A stretch of DNA of 64,000 bases from Zymobacter palmae (GCF_003610015.1 NZ_AP018933.1:62001-126000); one strand, 5' to 3'. Shown: positions 24,306 through 34,095, counted from the stretch's first letter. Program-made: numbers and translations. Notes: generated from the letters alone by a model not told the origin.

Positions 24306-25496
24306 ATGAACGTAGCAACTCGAGTTATGCAGATCGACCTGGACGTCATGTGTTATGGCGATGGTGAAGGGTATGATTACAATGATTTGAAAGACTATAT
24401 ACGGGCTCGTCTGGAAGGTTCTGGGGCCAACGTTGTTTATGTGCAGGTCTTCAGCGAAAACTTCGACAATATCGCTAATGACCGTGATCGAATGGCGGAT
24501 TACTTGCTGTTTGATCCGGGCCACTCGCTTGGCGCCAATGTCATGAATGCGAACATCTTCAAGGCCGGTGTTAAGATCATTCGCGAACTGCTTCCTGACA
24601 GTCGCATTCTTGTCTGGACGCCCAGCATCTATAACGCCTTCCTGATGGCGGACAACACCGTTGTGAAGGCAACGGAAGAAGCCGAAAGCGAGAACTGCGT
24701 GTGGTATCGCCGCGCCTCTCCGTTCAGTGAGCTGACCCATACGCGTCTGGCGACGTTCTTCGAGGCGCTGGGACAGGCCAGCGAAGCACTGGACGGTGTG
24801 ATGTTCCAAGACGATCTGCTGCTGTCGAACTGGGAAGATGTGTCTGATAAGGGGGTCGAGTTGCTTGTTGCCCGCTACGGCCTGACTGACACCAGCGATG
24901 ATGCCCTGAACGACTTCCTCAACGACGATGAAAATACGCAGAACCAAGACTGGCGTCGTTATAAAACACAGGCGCTGGATCAGCTCAGCCGTGAAATGTT
25001 CGATGCCTTCCGTCGCGGCTATCAGCAGGCCTTCCCTGAACGCTTTGCGCAGCGTGAGCAGTCTGACAGTACGCGCCTACTCTTCGCTCGTGACTACTAC
25101 GATGCCGCTGTGCTGTACCGCGATGCCGTCACGGGGGAATGGTACGCACAGAACCTGGATACGGCACTCGACCTTTACGATCAGGTTGTGGTGATGTCCT
25201 ACTTCAATATGAGCGCTGGCGGCGATCCGGCCTCTGACGATGCGATGTCATGGCTGCGAAATTTGGCTCAGACGGCGATCGCTATCGCGGACAGCAATGG
25301 TCGTCAGCGCTCGCACAAGCTGGTATTCAAGCTGCAGAGCGTGTGTTGGAGCTACTACTCTAGCGGTGAGGACTACACCATCCCCGCTGCCGTTCTGAGT
25401 CAACAGGTGCAGGCGCTGGTGGATGCCGGGGCGAAAGGGGTCGGATTCTACCCTGCGTTGCAAGGTAGCGCTCATTTCGATATGTCTGCACTTTGA
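24306..25496 (+). CDS. Orphan PgaB C-terminal-like (GH153-type) hydrolase
   Basis: The 396 residues align along their whole length with the C-terminal domain of PgaB/HmsF, the GH153 glycosidase that cuts partially deacetylated poly-beta-1,6-N-acetylglucosamine. Matching landmarks are QIDLDVM at the start (PgaB VDLDYVYD), VVYVQVFS, ILVWTP, the acidic FQDDLLLSNWED (D169, D170), and GEWYAQNLDTALDLYDQVVVMSYFNM (PgaB AWFAQN...YDW.AIMAMPY). The N-terminal deacetylase domain is missing, and there is no signal peptide, so the protein appears cytoplasmic. No pgaA, pgaC or pgaD adjoins. A complete (alpha/beta) barrel is likely. Activity on PNAG, or on another polymer, is unproven. Confidence 0.72.
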   Translation: MNVATRVMQIDLDVMCYGDGEGYDYNDLKDYIRARLEGSGANVVYVQVFSENFDNIANDRDRMADYLLFDPGHSLGANVMNANIFKAGVKIIRELLPDSRILVWTPSIYNAFLMADNTVVKATEEAESENCVWYRRASPFSELTHTRLATFFEALGQASEALDGVMFQDDLLLSNWEDVSDKGVELLVARYGLTDTSDDALNDFLNDDENTQNQDWRRYKTQALDQLSREMFDAFRRGYQQAFPERFAQREQSDSTRLLFARDYYDAAVLYRDAVTGEWYAQNLDTALDLYDQVVVMSYFNMSAGGDPASDDAMSWLRNLAQTAIAIADSNGRQRSHKLVFKLQSVCWSYYSSGEDYTIPAAVLSQQVQALVDAGAKGVGFYPALQGSAHFDMSAL

Positions 25497-25683
25497 GCCA
25501 CTGATATCTCTGACCGGATGACAGTGTCCTGATGGATAGGCCCGTTCTTGTCGGCAGCGATGAGAGCGGGCTTTCTGCATAGAGTCGCTGTCTGATGCAG
25601 TCCACTGCCTTCAGGACATGTCGATACAGAGTGAAGAAGAACAGGCATTGCTGACAGGAAAGGGGGGTGACATGGTCGTGATG

Positions 25684-25725
25684 AAAAAAGGCCTCTATCT
25701 AGCCTTGTTGGCGGCGGATAGAGGC
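25684..25725 (-). terminator. Terminator of sucCD
   Basis: GCCTCTATC (25691-25699) pairs with GATAGAGGC (25717-25725); on the minus strand a run of Ts follows. Confidence 0.8.
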
Positions 25726-25756
25726 ATTGTGCTTGCTGAGGCGTCGGTGTGATGGG

Positions 25757-26620
25757 TTACAGCTGCGTTAATGCTTTGCCGATATCGGCTAGGCTTTTGA
25801 CGACCGTTACACCGGCTGCTTCCAGTGCTTGAGTCTTGTCGGCAGCCGTTCCTTTGCCTGACGCAATGATGGCACCAGCATGGCCCATGCGCTTGCCTGC
25901 AGGTGCCGTCACGCCAGCGATATAGGCCACCACCGGTTTGGTGACGTTGGCTTGGATGTATTCCGCCGCTTTTTCTTCGGCGTTGCCGCCGATCTCACCG
26001 ATCATCACGATCGCTTTCGTTTTCGGATCCTGTTCGAACAACGCCAGCACGTCAATGAAGCTCGTGCCCGGAATGGGGTCGCCGCCGATGCCTACACAGG
26101 TGGACTGCCCCATGCCGATATCCGTTGTCTGTTTGACGGCTTCATAGGTCAGCGTGCCTGAGCGGGAGACGATGCCTACGCTGCCCGGCAGGTGGATATG
26201 TCCCGGCATGATACCAATCTTGCACTCTCCGGGTGTGATAACACCGGGGCAGTTGGGGCCAATCATGCGAACGCCAGCCTCGTTGAGGCGCGCCTTGATG
26301 GCCAGCATGTCGAGTGTCGGGATACCTTCGGTAATCGTGACGATCAGCTCAATGCCGGCATCAATGGCCTCAAGAATGGAGTCCTTGCAGAACGGGGCGG
26401 GCACGTAGATGACCGATGCTGTTGCGCCGGTAGCATCTACTGCTTCCCGTACCGTATTGAAGACCGGTAGGCCTAGATGAGAGGTGCCGCCCTTGCCGGG
26501 GGTTACGCCGCCGACCAGCTGAGTGCCGTATTCCAGTGCCTGTTCGGAATGGAAAGTGCCTTGGCTGCCTGTGAACCCCTGACAGATCACTTTGGTGTGT
26601 TTGTCGATCAGAATGGACAT
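25757..26620 (-). CDS. sucD: Succinyl-CoA synthetase alpha subunit
   Basis: The alpha subunit binds CoA and carries the phosphohistidine in the step succinyl-CoA to succinate with ATP or GTP formation in the TCA cycle. The 287-residue protein begins [26 protein letters not shown]-like ([14 protein letters not shown]), has [14 protein letters not shown] and the active histidine in MGHAGAI near residue 245. The ATG overlaps the sucC stop by one base (TAATG), so the two are translated together; GGAGGGG precedes it. Confidence 0.96.
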   Translation of the reverse strand: MSILIDKHTKVICQGFTGSQGTFHSEQALEYGTQLVGGVTPGKGGTSHLGLPVFNTVREAVDATGATASVIYVPAPFCKDSILEAIDAGIELIVTITEGIPTLDMLAIKARLNEAGVRMIGPNCPGVITPGECKIGIMPGHIHLPGSVGIVSRSGTLTYEAVKQTTDIGMGQSTCVGIGGDPIPGTSFIDVLALFEQDPKTKAIVMIGEIGGNAEEKAAEYIQANVTKPVVAYIAGVTAPAGKRMGHAGAIIASGKGTAADKTQALEAAGVTVVKSLADIGKALTQL

Positions 26621-27786
26621 TATTTCCCCTCCGCGGCAGCGACGGCGCGTTGTGCCGCATCCGTCAGATCGGTTGCTGCAATGATATCCAGCCCGCTGTC
26701 GGCCAGACGCTGAGCGCCAAGTGCTGCGTTGTTTCCTTCTAACCGAACAATGACCGGAACATCGACGCCGACCTCAGTAATGGCGCCGATGATGCCTTCC
26801 GCGATTAAATCGCAGCGTACAATTCCGCCGAAGATGTTCACCAGTACGGTCTTGACCTTGCTGTCTGACAGGATCAGCTTGAAGGCTTCCGTGACGCGTT
26901 CCTTAGTGGCACCGCCCCCGACGTCGAGGAAGTTAGCTGGCGCACCGCCGTGAAGCTTGATGATGTCCATCGTGCCCATCGCCAGCCCTGCACCGTTCAC
27001 CATGCAGCCGATGCTGCCATCCAGTGCCACATAGTTGAGCTGCCATTCGGCCGCTCGCGCTTCGCGTTCATCTTCCTGAGACGGATCGCGTAGCGTGGCA
27101 AGGTCCGGGTGACGGAACAGCGCATTGCTATCAATGTCCAGCTTGGCATCCAAGCATTTGAGATCACCGCCTTCAGTGATAACCAGCGGGTTGATCTCGA
27201 CCATCGATAGGTCGCAGGTAGTGAACAGTGCTGTCAGCTTCATGAAGATATCGGTGAACTGACGAACCTGCTTGCCTTGCAGCCCGAGAGCAAAGGCAAG
27301 TGAGCGGCCTTGCCACGGTTGAGCGCCCAGAAGCGGATGCAAAGTGATGGTGTGAATGCGCTCTGGTGTCTGCGTGGCCACCTGCTCGATGTCCATCCCA
27401 CCCTCTTGAGAAGCCATAACCACGATGCGCTGGGATTCACGGTCGATCACGATGCCCAGGTATAGCTCACTAGCAATCGCTGTGGCTTCTTCCACGAGCA
27501 CTTGATGGATGGGCTGCCCCTGTGCGTCGGTCTGATGGGTAACCAGCTGCTGGCCTAGCCAGTGTTCTGCAAAGGCATGCGCCTCTTCGGCGCTGTGAAT
27601 GAGCTTCACGCCGCCGGCCTTACCGCGGCCACCCGCATGCACCTGACATTTGATGACCCATGGAGCGGGGCCCAGCAGGGCCGTAGCCGACTCAGCTTCG
27701 CTGGCGGAAGTACAGACATGTCCTTCGGGCACAGGCAGACCGTGCTGACGGAACAGCTGCTTGGCCTGATATTCGTGTACGTTCAT
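26620..27786 (-). CDS. sucC: Succinyl-CoA synthetase beta subunit
   Basis: The beta subunit has an ATP-grasp domain (about residues 1-240) that activates succinate, then the CoA-ligase domain. Visible landmarks are [20 protein letters not shown] at the start, [27 protein letters not shown], and [16 protein letters not shown] near the end. Length of 388 is standard. It is first in a sucCD operon. The other TCA genes usually upstream (sdh, sucAB, lpd) are not adjacent; 850 noncoding bases precede it. Confidence 0.96.
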   Translation of the reverse strand: MNVHEYQAKQLFRQHGLPVPEGHVCTSASEAESATALLGPAPWVIKCQVHAGGRGKAGGVKLIHSAEEAHAFAEHWLGQQLVTHQTDAQGQPIHQVLVEEATAIASELYLGIVIDRESQRIVVMASQEGGMDIEQVATQTPERIHTITLHPLLGAQPWQGRSLAFALGLQGKQVRQFTDIFMKLTALFTTCDLSMVEINPLVITEGGDLKCLDAKLDIDSNALFRHPDLATLRDPSQEDEREARAAEWQLNYVALDGSIGCMVNGAGLAMGTMDIIKLHGGAPANFLDVGGGATKERVTEAFKLILSDSKVKTVLVNIFGGIVRCDLIAEGIIGAITEVGVDVPVIVRLEGNNAALGAQRLADSGLDIIAATDLTDAAQRAVAAAEGK

Positions 27787-28637
27787 GGTGTTGGAGTTCC
27801 TGCTGGCGATAAGTGAAAGGCGTCAATCCTTGCGTTTCAGAAAAGACTCACCGGCCATGGGGTGCGGGCAAACGGTGATGAAGAGCCTATAACAAGGCCG
27901 TCGTGTTTTCTGATCATGCCATATCGCAGGAGAGTTCGCAGGCCACTAGGGCACAGGATTCGATCATGGCCTGCGAAATGCAGATTCAGCAACGCAAGTG
28001 GGAGGCCGAAATTGCATGCTCCGCTTTAATGTCATGCCCGTGGCATGGCCTTGGGGAAAAGAGGTGACACGTGCCGATGATCGGCTTCTAGTCTGGAAAG
28101 AGTGTCCGATGCGGCAGCGATGCTTTAAAACGAATTAAAAGTGCCTTTATATTGTGATAGAGAAAAGGGCGAGGGGAGGAGGCAGCTGTCTCTGGTCGAG
28201 TTATGTGAAAGAAGAAGGTATGAACGAGAGCAATAACCTAATCGGTAAAAAAGCAGAATTAAACTAATTGGCCTATTTGTTAATAAAAAATAGCGACAAC
28301 GAGCGCTACACGGCTTTTGTTGTTAGAGCCAGATATAAGGAGCGCAGGACTGAATTAGGTATGGAGGGCCGAGGTTTATGCCTCATCCTACGGGCGTTGG
28401 CGGGAATTTCTTTTTCGATACAGTTCGTATTATAAGTGGTGGGAAAGACATGCGGGGTGGCATTTGGTCTCTCTGCCACTTTGGATGAAGCATTGCTATA
28501 CCTAATAGAATACGCAGTTTCGGGGCGTTGTTATCCATCAATGTGGCAGGATCGTGTAGTCTTAAGATGACGTTTATATAATGTTTCATCTTGGGCTACT
28601 TGCCTATTCTGTCCTCTTCTATATGCCGGAGACCTGC
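27787..28637. other. Long intergenic region before sucC
   Basis: About 850 bases between the divergent sucC and the GntR gene. It contains the inverted repeat at 27935-27977 and an AT-rich right half. No frame with a ribosome site was found; the minus frame at 28383-28589 has no support. It probably carries the promoters of both neighbours. Confidence 0.45.
27935..27977. repeat. 11-bp inverted repeat upstream of sucC
   Basis: TTCGCAGGCCA (27935-27945) and its exact reverse complement (27967-27977) flank a 21-base loop, 150 bases upstream of sucC. It has no T run and may be a cruciform, an RNA leader stem, or a protein site. Confidence 0.5.
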
Positions 28638-29387
28638 ATGCAGAACCGCCTTGCTCGCATTATGCTGGATCATGAAACCTCTATACCGTTATACCAGCAG
28701 TTAGAGCAGGCCTTTCGACAGCAGATCCTTGCCGGCCTATGGAACACGGGCGATGTGCTGCCTTCAGAGCGTGTGCTGGCCGAAGTGCTGAACGTGTCTC
28801 GCGTTACGGTGCGCAAGGCGTTGGACAGTCTACATACCAAAGGGATGATCGAACGCCGTCACGGCGCAGGCAACTACATCTCCCCTCAGGCAGACCTTAT
28901 TCGTGATCAGCATACGCTGACACGTTTGGAGGGGCTGACGGAGATGCTGAAGGCGCGCGGCTATCATCCATCCTCTGAATGGTTGGTGCGCGATGTCCGT
29001 GTGCCGCCTACCGATTGCCTTGTACGGCTGGGGCTTCAGCCTGAAACTCCCGTTGCCTTCCTAAAGCGCAAGCGCATGGCCGATCAGCAGGTCGTGGCCG
29101 TCAACGATCACTATATCGCTGCCGACCTGCTGCCGTGCCCCGACGCGTTGCAGGAATCGCTGTACGGCTACCTTGATCAGCAGGGCACACCTATTACGCG
29201 CGCACTGCAGCAGGTCAGTGCCATCAATGCTTCTCCTCCCTTGTCTGCACTGCTTGATGTACCCGAAGGTACGGCACTGCTGAAATCTATCCGTACGGGC
29301 TATCTGTTGACTGGCCGCCCCGTTGAACTGACGGAAACGTGGTGCCGTACGGACTGCTATGACTTCATGATCGAAATCACGCGCTGA
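28638..29387 (+). CDS. GntR/HutC-family regulator with UTRA domain
   Basis: From the ATG at 28638 (GGAG eight bases upstream) the 249-residue protein has an N-terminal GntR winged helix (PLYQQLEQAFRQQILAG, LPSERVLAEVLNVSRVTVRKALDSL) and a C-terminal UTRA domain (about residues 95-235) ending ELTETWCRTDCYDFMIEI. This is the NagR/PhnF/TreR type, which binds sugar phosphates, amino sugars or other small ligands and represses transport and catabolism genes. No such catabolic operon adjoins, so the ligand and target are unknown. The frame reaches upstream to 28581 without a good start. Confidence 0.85.
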   Translation: MQNRLARIMLDHETSIPLYQQLEQAFRQQILAGLWNTGDVLPSERVLAEVLNVSRVTVRKALDSLHTKGMIERRHGAGNYISPQADLIRDQHTLTRLEGLTEMLKARGYHPSSEWLVRDVRVPPTDCLVRLGLQPETPVAFLKRKRMADQQVVAVNDHYIAADLLPCPDALQESLYGYLDQQGTPITRALQQVSAINASPPLSALLDVPEGTALLKSIRTGYLLTGRPVELTETWCRTDCYDFMIEITR

Positions 29388-29520
29388 TACCACGTATACG
29401 TGGCGGGTGAGGTGCGTCGTCATCATGCGGCACTGCACAACGTCCCAGCTTTGCGCACGGTCACTTTCACTTGCAGGATGAACAGTCATGACATGATGAC
29501 TCACGTGAAAGGAACGCTAT

Positions 29521-29868
29521 ATGCTGCATGCTGCTGCGCTTATCATCCGACGGCTCCGCATTGCAATGGTGGTGGTGCTGGGACTCAGCATTACCCACTG
29601 TTCACCCTTGTCTGCTCCCGTGCCTCGCCTTGATCTGAGCGATGAAGAGCACATGCTGATTTCGATACAGCATATGGAGGAGGCGCTGCCCGACGACCAG
29701 CGGGAAACGTTCGAGCGAGCCTTACAGCGGTTGGTAACATCGCTGACCCTGCAAGATATTAATCGCTGGGCCGCCGCACCCAGCTCTGCGCCCATATTAT
29801 CGCTGACTTACCTCAATGGCTTGAGTGCAGAAGAGGTTATGGCAAAGGCAAGGCAGCTTGCGCCTTAA
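29521..29868 (+). CDS. Small lipoprotein-like protein A (tandem paralogue)
   Basis: A 115-residue protein with an N-terminal hydrophobic signal and a cysteine at 27 in SITHC; the residue before Cys is His, so the lipobox is non-canonical. The mature part (LDLSDEEHMLISIQHMEEAL..., about 80 residues) is helical and is clearly related to the next gene: both have a [LI]DLS..E..L.S[IL]Q.[MI] start, a long amphipathic helix and an A.[ED][VI]...A tail. They resemble the DUF6694-type small lipoproteins of gammaproteobacteria, function unknown. AAAGGAAC precedes the ATG. Confidence 0.65.
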   Translation: MLHAAALIIRRLRIAMVVVLGLSITHCSPLSAPVPRLDLSDEEHMLISIQHMEEALPDDQRETFERALQRLVTSLTLQDINRWAAAPSSAPILSLTYLNGLSAEEVMAKARQLAP

Positions 29869-30163
29869 CGTGGTGCGCATTTCTCCTCTTTATTCAGCCC
29901 CTTCGCAAGACCCGTTCCTCGCGATGTGTCGTTCTGGCAGACCCTGAATATCTCTTCCTCGTCAAGGTGTTAACACTGCTTCATTCCACGTGAAGAGGGT
30001 GTTTTTGAGCGCTTATTGCAGCTTTGACATGCTTTCCTTTTCTTTTCGAAAGCACATCTTGTGCACAGTCTTCTAAAAAACGGTCGATATATGTCAGATA
30101 ACGTCATGTTTTGTCTAGATTAAGGGGGCAGCCTTGCCGTATCATCGTGACTCGCTTAGAAAA

Positions 30164-30532
30164 ATGACCTTCAAGACGGTGTCTTCTCGCATGCTGCGCT
30201 TTCTATTAACCAGTACACTCGCCACGCTTATCTGCACGCTTGTTGGGTGCCAGCGAGAACCTGCCATTGACCTGAGTAGCTCTGAGAGCTATCTCCTATC
30301 CTTGCAGCGCATCAAGGCTTCTCTGTCTCCAGAACAGAGTATGAAGCTGGACGCAGCCATCGAGTCCATCACGCAATACGAAATCCAGAATGCGCTCCAG
30401 CACTGTGCACAGCCACGCCTGTGCACCAAGGATGTCATCAACGCTCGCCTGCATCAGGCCCTTCATGGGCGCACGGCGCATGACATCCTCAACACTGAAC
30501 ATGAATATGCGTTGAATCAAATGCATGCCTAA
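30164..30532 (+). CDS. Small lipoprotein B, DUF6694-like
   Basis: From the ATG at 30164 the protein has 122 residues and a good lipoprotein signal with LVGC (acylated C29), so it is membrane-anchored. The mature domain reads IDLSSSESYLLSLQRIKASLS... and ends with LHGRTAHDILNTEHEY, the DUF6694-like layout. Two cysteines (HCAQPRLC) may pair. It is a diverged paralogue of the gene at 29521, 295 bases upstream. A TTG start at 30134 is possible but less likely. Confidence 0.7.
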   Translation: MTFKTVSSRMLRFLLTSTLATLICTLVGCQREPAIDLSSSESYLLSLQRIKASLSPEQSMKLDAAIESITQYEIQNALQHCAQPRLCTKDVINARLHQALHGRTAHDILNTEHEYALNQMHA

Positions 30533-30874
30533 TACGGGCGTTCTTGCCGCAAAGGGATGTGTGGCAAAACCTCGTTCCGTTGTACCGTGATCCTCTGCAC
30601 CAAGACTGTGCCGCTATTCTTTCCGTTGTTTCCTTCCGTTCGGTAATGCCGCCTTCGTTTGCCTTCTTCGGCCGCCCCCTGTCGTGTTCGCACGCGCCTC
30701 ATGCTCTACCCGCTGTTCTCTGTTCTGCTCTGATGCTCACCTCGGCCTGTGAAAAAGGCTGGCATGTTTCATGCAATGCCATAAAGGAACAATCGAAACG
30801 GTCAAGCCTTCACCAGGCCCAGTGATAAACGACCATAGGCTGCCTGGTACTCATGAGCATGGAGAGTGATACCG
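30533..30874. other. Intergenic region before permease
   Basis: About 340 bases. A plus-strand frame at 30544-30825 contains an LTSAC lipobox-like string but has no ribosome site and an odd composition; I do not call it a gene. GGAGAG at 30861 belongs to the permease. Confidence 0.4.
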
Positions 30875-32341
30875 ATGACCTCCTTTACTGCAACGAGCAC
30901 TCGACGTCGCGTTCGGCACGCGGCTTCTTCCTCTTCGCCTCGCGAGGATACGCACCTTGGTAATGGCCTGAGCAGCCGCCAAATCACCATGATTTCCATT
31001 GGCGGTGTCATAGGCGCAGGCCTGTTTGTCGGGTCTTCCAATGCCATCATGACCGCTGGCCCCGCGGTGCTGCTGGCCTATCTCGTGGCCGCTGGCATCA
31101 TCATCCTGGTCATGAAAATGCTGGGTGAAATGGCCACGGCATTTCCTACGACTGGTTCTTTTTCTTCCTATGCTGACTGCACGCTCGGACGCTGGGCGGG
31201 TTTTACCATCGGCTGGTTGTACTGGTGGTTCTATGTACTGCTGGTGCCAATAGAGTCCATCGTGGCGGGCAATATTCTGGCCAGTTGGTTCGGTGGCCCA
31301 TCAGCGCTGTATTCAGTCGGAATGATCGCTATCCTGACGCTGTGCAATAGTCTGCATGTCAAGATGTTCGGTGAAGCGGAGTACTGGCTCTCGCTGTTCA
31401 AGGTCATCGCTATTTGTCTATTCATCATTCTTGGTGCTCTGGCCATTCTGGGCTGGCTGCCGTTCTCACCGGCTCAAGGGCTGCACAATCTGACCGAACA
31501 CGGTGGTTTCTTCCCGCAGGGCGGTGTTTCTGTCGTTACGGCGCTGTTGGTGGCTATGTTCAGTTTCCAGGGAACTGAAATCGTGACTATTGCCGCTGCG
31601 GAATCGGATAATCCGCGTGGCAACGTGCGCAAGGCTATCCGTTCGGTCGTATGGCGTCTGGGCTTGTTCTATATCGGCTCCATCTTCGTTGTGGTCTGCA
31701 TCGTGCCGTGGAATACGCCTGAGCTGGCGCAGGGTTCCTATCAGGCTGCGCTCAAGGCGATGAATATTCCTTATGCGGCGGGCATCATGAGCGTTGTTGT
31801 GCTTGTTTCGGTAGTGAGCTGCCTCAACTCGGCGATCTATACCGGTTCGCGCATGTCCTTCTCGCTCGCTTCGCGCGGTGATGCACCCAAGCGTTGGGCC
31901 ATGACGCACGGTGAAGGTGTGCCGCGCTGGGCCATCTTTTCGACGTCGGGTGTGTCGTTGGTCATCACGCTGCTGAATTTCGTGGTGCCAGAAGGAGCCT
32001 TCAACATTCTACTGTCGACCAGTGGGGCGATTGCTCTGTTAATGTACCTGGTCATTGCTATCACTCAGCTAAAGATGCGCGTTATGAATGATCGTCACGG
32101 CATTACGCCGCCGGTGCGTATGTGGGCATTTCCCTATCTGACATGGCTGGCCATTCTGACTATCGCGGCAATTCTGGGCTTGATGTCGTTCCTGCCCGGT
32201 CATCGACTGGAGGTCATTGCTACACTGGTCATTACCTGTGTGACGGCGTGCGTAGGGTACTGGTTGCAGAAGCGTCAGCCGGAAGTGTCGGCGAAGCGCC
32301 ATGTCTTTTTGGGCGCGGACGAGGCTGTGCTCGCCGATTGA
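30875..32341 (+). CDS. APC-superfamily amino acid permease (GABA-permease-like)
   Basis: The 488-residue protein has 12 membrane helices and the amino acid permease signature ISIGGVIGAGLFVGS in helix 1, followed by AGPAVLLAYLVAAGI and LGEMATAFPTTGSFSSYAD. It belongs to the amino acid transporter family that includes GabP, ProY, AnsP and CycA and imports amino acids or GABA by proton symport. The closest flavour is GABA permease, judged from WAGFTIGWLYWWFYVLLVPIE, but the substrate cannot be settled. The ATG at 30875 follows GGAGAG by eight bases. It ends at a hairpin that also contains a near-parS palindrome. Confidence 0.87.
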   Translation: MTSFTATSTRRRVRHAASSSSPREDTHLGNGLSSRQITMISIGGVIGAGLFVGSSNAIMTAGPAVLLAYLVAAGIIILVMKMLGEMATAFPTTGSFSSYADCTLGRWAGFTIGWLYWWFYVLLVPIESIVAGNILASWFGGPSALYSVGMIAILTLCNSLHVKMFGEAEYWLSLFKVIAICLFIILGALAILGWLPFSPAQGLHNLTEHGGFFPQGGVSVVTALLVAMFSFQGTEIVTIAAAESDNPRGNVRKAIRSVVWRLGLFYIGSIFVVVCIVPWNTPELAQGSYQAALKAMNIPYAAGIMSVVVLVSVVSCLNSAIYTGSRMSFSLASRGDAPKRWAMTHGEGVPRWAIFSTSGVSLVITLLNFVVPEGAFNILLSTSGAIALLMYLVIAITQLKMRVMNDRHGITPPVRMWAFPYLTWLAILTIAAILGLMSFLPGHRLEVIATLVITCVTACVGYWLQKRQPEVSAKRHVFLGADEAVLAD

Positions 32342-32371
32342 CGTTGCTTGGCTATGCACACTATCAAATGC

Positions 32372-32408
32372 AAAAAGGGAATGTTTCACATGAAACATTC
32401 CCTTTTTT
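32372..32408. terminator. Bidirectional terminator with parS-like core
   Basis: A 17-base perfect stem runs from 32372 to 32407 with almost no loop; five As precede it and six Ts follow, so it ends the permease and the converging chemoreceptor transcript. Its centre, TGTTTCACATGAAACA (32382-32397), is parS with one base changed in the middle. Confidence 0.85.
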
Positions 32409-32541
32409 GTTGTGGGTATGATCCGATATCAGCGTACCGTTCTTGTTGTGATGGCGGGGCGCTGAGCGTAGCGGATCACGACGGTTGGTATGGGTAGCAA
32501 GCGTCATGGGCCTTGTCCATGGTGCCCATGACGCGTGGCGA

Positions 32542-34095
32542 TCAGCTTTCCTTTGCCAGTCGGAAGCGTTCGACGAGGCTGGCCATGTCCGCGGCTTGCC
32601 CTTCAAGCGAGGTCATGGAAGAAGACGCTTGTTCCACCAGCGTGGCGTTCTGCTGGGTAACACCGTCCATTTCCGTGACGACCTGGCTGACCTGACGGAT
32701 GCCCATAGCCTGCTCTTTGGATGCCGCCGCGATATCCGCAATCAGTTGGTTAACTTGGGTGATGCTCTTCACGGCCTCTTCGATCGTATTACCTGCCGTG
32801 TGCGCAACCTGGCCCCCAGACTTGATCTGGGTCGTTACGCCGTCGATCAGGGTGCGAATGGAGCGGGCGGAGTCGGCAGATCGGGTTGCCAACATGCGAA
32901 CTTCGCCAGCCACAACGGCAAAGCCTCGTCCGTGTTCCCCGGCTCTTGCCGCTTCGATTGATGCGTTGAGAGCCAGAAGATTGGTCTGGAACGAAATGCT
33001 GTCGATCATGCCAACGATGGACGCGATTTCTTCGGCGCGCGTCGCAATATCGTTCATGTTGTCGACGACCTGACGCATCTCCTGTCCGCCGTTGCGGGCG
33101 ATATCCGCCGCATCCGCCGACAGTGCCGAGACCTGTGCCGTATTGGTCGTGTTGTGTTCTACCGTCGATGACAGTTCATCAACACTGGCCGCGGCTTCTT
33201 CCAGCGATGCTGCCTGCTGTTCGGTACGGCTGGCCAGATCTTGGTTGCGTGTAACCAGATCCCGGACGTGGTCGTGCAGCTTGATGCTGTTGTTACGTAC
33301 CTGACCGACGATCATGCCTAGATCGGACTGCATATCACGCAGCGTTGAGAACAAGCGACCGATTTCATTGCGTCCGCGGTCATGGATCGGCTCGCTCAGA
33401 TTGCCCTGCGCAATCTGGCGGAAGCGGTCCTGAATTTCATCCAGCGGCTTGATGATCATGCGGCGAACGCCGATGAAGATGATGCCGCACACCAGCGCAC
33501 TGAACAGCCCGCTGAACGCCATGATGTAGTAACTCAAGCGCACCTGCTGACGGCTTTTTTGAGAGACATCGGCTTGGTGCTTTTCACGTACGGTCTGAAT
33601 CGCTTCGACGGATTTGACCAGCTGTGGATCGATGTTCTTTGCACCCAGCGTCAACTGATCGGCCTTGGTGATCTCATTGTTATGCAGTGCCGCAAGGGTG
33701 GGCAGAATGGATTGGTCGATCAGCTTCTGACGAGCGGCTACCAGCGAATCCAGCATTTCGGGAGAGTCGTCTTCTTGCTGACGGAAGTGATCAAGCTGCT
33801 GATCGGACAACTGTAGCAATTCTTTGATGCGCGCTTCCTGCTGGCGGAATTCTTCCGTGTCTTTCATGACCGCGGCGGAAACAGCACGGTGCAGTGCGAT
33901 GCGTGATAGGTGCAAATACCCCATGCTGCTTTCTAGGGTTCGTGTCAGTTTCAGCTCTTTTTCCGCGGCCTGGCTTAATTCTTCTGATTCATGAAGTACC
34001 ACGGAGTTGGTGCCAATAATGAGCGCAAACAGAAGCAAGATGCCCCCCAGCGCTACCGTTAGCAATGTCGATAGCTTCCTGTCTTGCATTTTCAT
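32542..34095 (-). CDS. Methyl-accepting chemotaxis protein (4HB sensor)
   Basis: From the ATG at 34095 (AAAGGTAG nine bases upstream) the 517-residue chemoreceptor has a transmembrane helix (about residues 8-30), a periplasmic four-helix-bundle sensor (about 31-190), a second transmembrane helix (about 191-215), a HAMP domain and the cytoplasmic signalling coiled coil. The tip [19 protein letters not shown] that binds CheA and CheW is intact. It ends in FRLAKES, with no CheR/CheB docking pentapeptide, so its adaptation would need help from other receptors. Its sequence stands apart from the four receptors at 41.6-50.8 kb. Confidence 0.9.
   Translation of the reverse strand: MKMQDRKLSTLLTVALGGILLLFALIIGTNSVVLHESEELSQAAEKELKLTRTLESSMGYLHLSRIALHRAVSAAVMKDTEEFRQQEARIKELLQLSDQQLDHFRQQEDDSPEMLDSLVAARQKLIDQSILPTLAALHNNEITKADQLTLGAKNIDPQLVKSVEAIQTVREKHQADVSQKSRQQVRLSYYIMAFSGLFSALVCGIIFIGVRRMIIKPLDEIQDRFRQIAQGNLSEPIHDRGRNEIGRLFSTLRDMQSDLGMIVGQVRNNSIKLHDHVRDLVTRNQDLASRTEQQAASLEEAAASVDELSSTVEHNTTNTAQVSALSADAADIARNGGQEMRQVVDNMNDIATRAEEIASIVGMIDSISFQTNLLALNASIEAARAGEHGRGFAVVAGEVRMLATRSADSARSIRTLIDGVTTQIKSGGQVAHTAGNTIEEAVKSITQVNQLIADIAAASKEQAMGIRQVSQVVTEMDGVTQQNATLVEQASSSMTSLEGQAADMASLVERFRLAKES

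Noticed and set aside
30544-30825. Possible third small lipoprotein (LTSAC string)
   Set aside because: No ribosome site, unusual Cys/Ser/His-rich composition, and no similarity to the two neighbouring lipoproteins.
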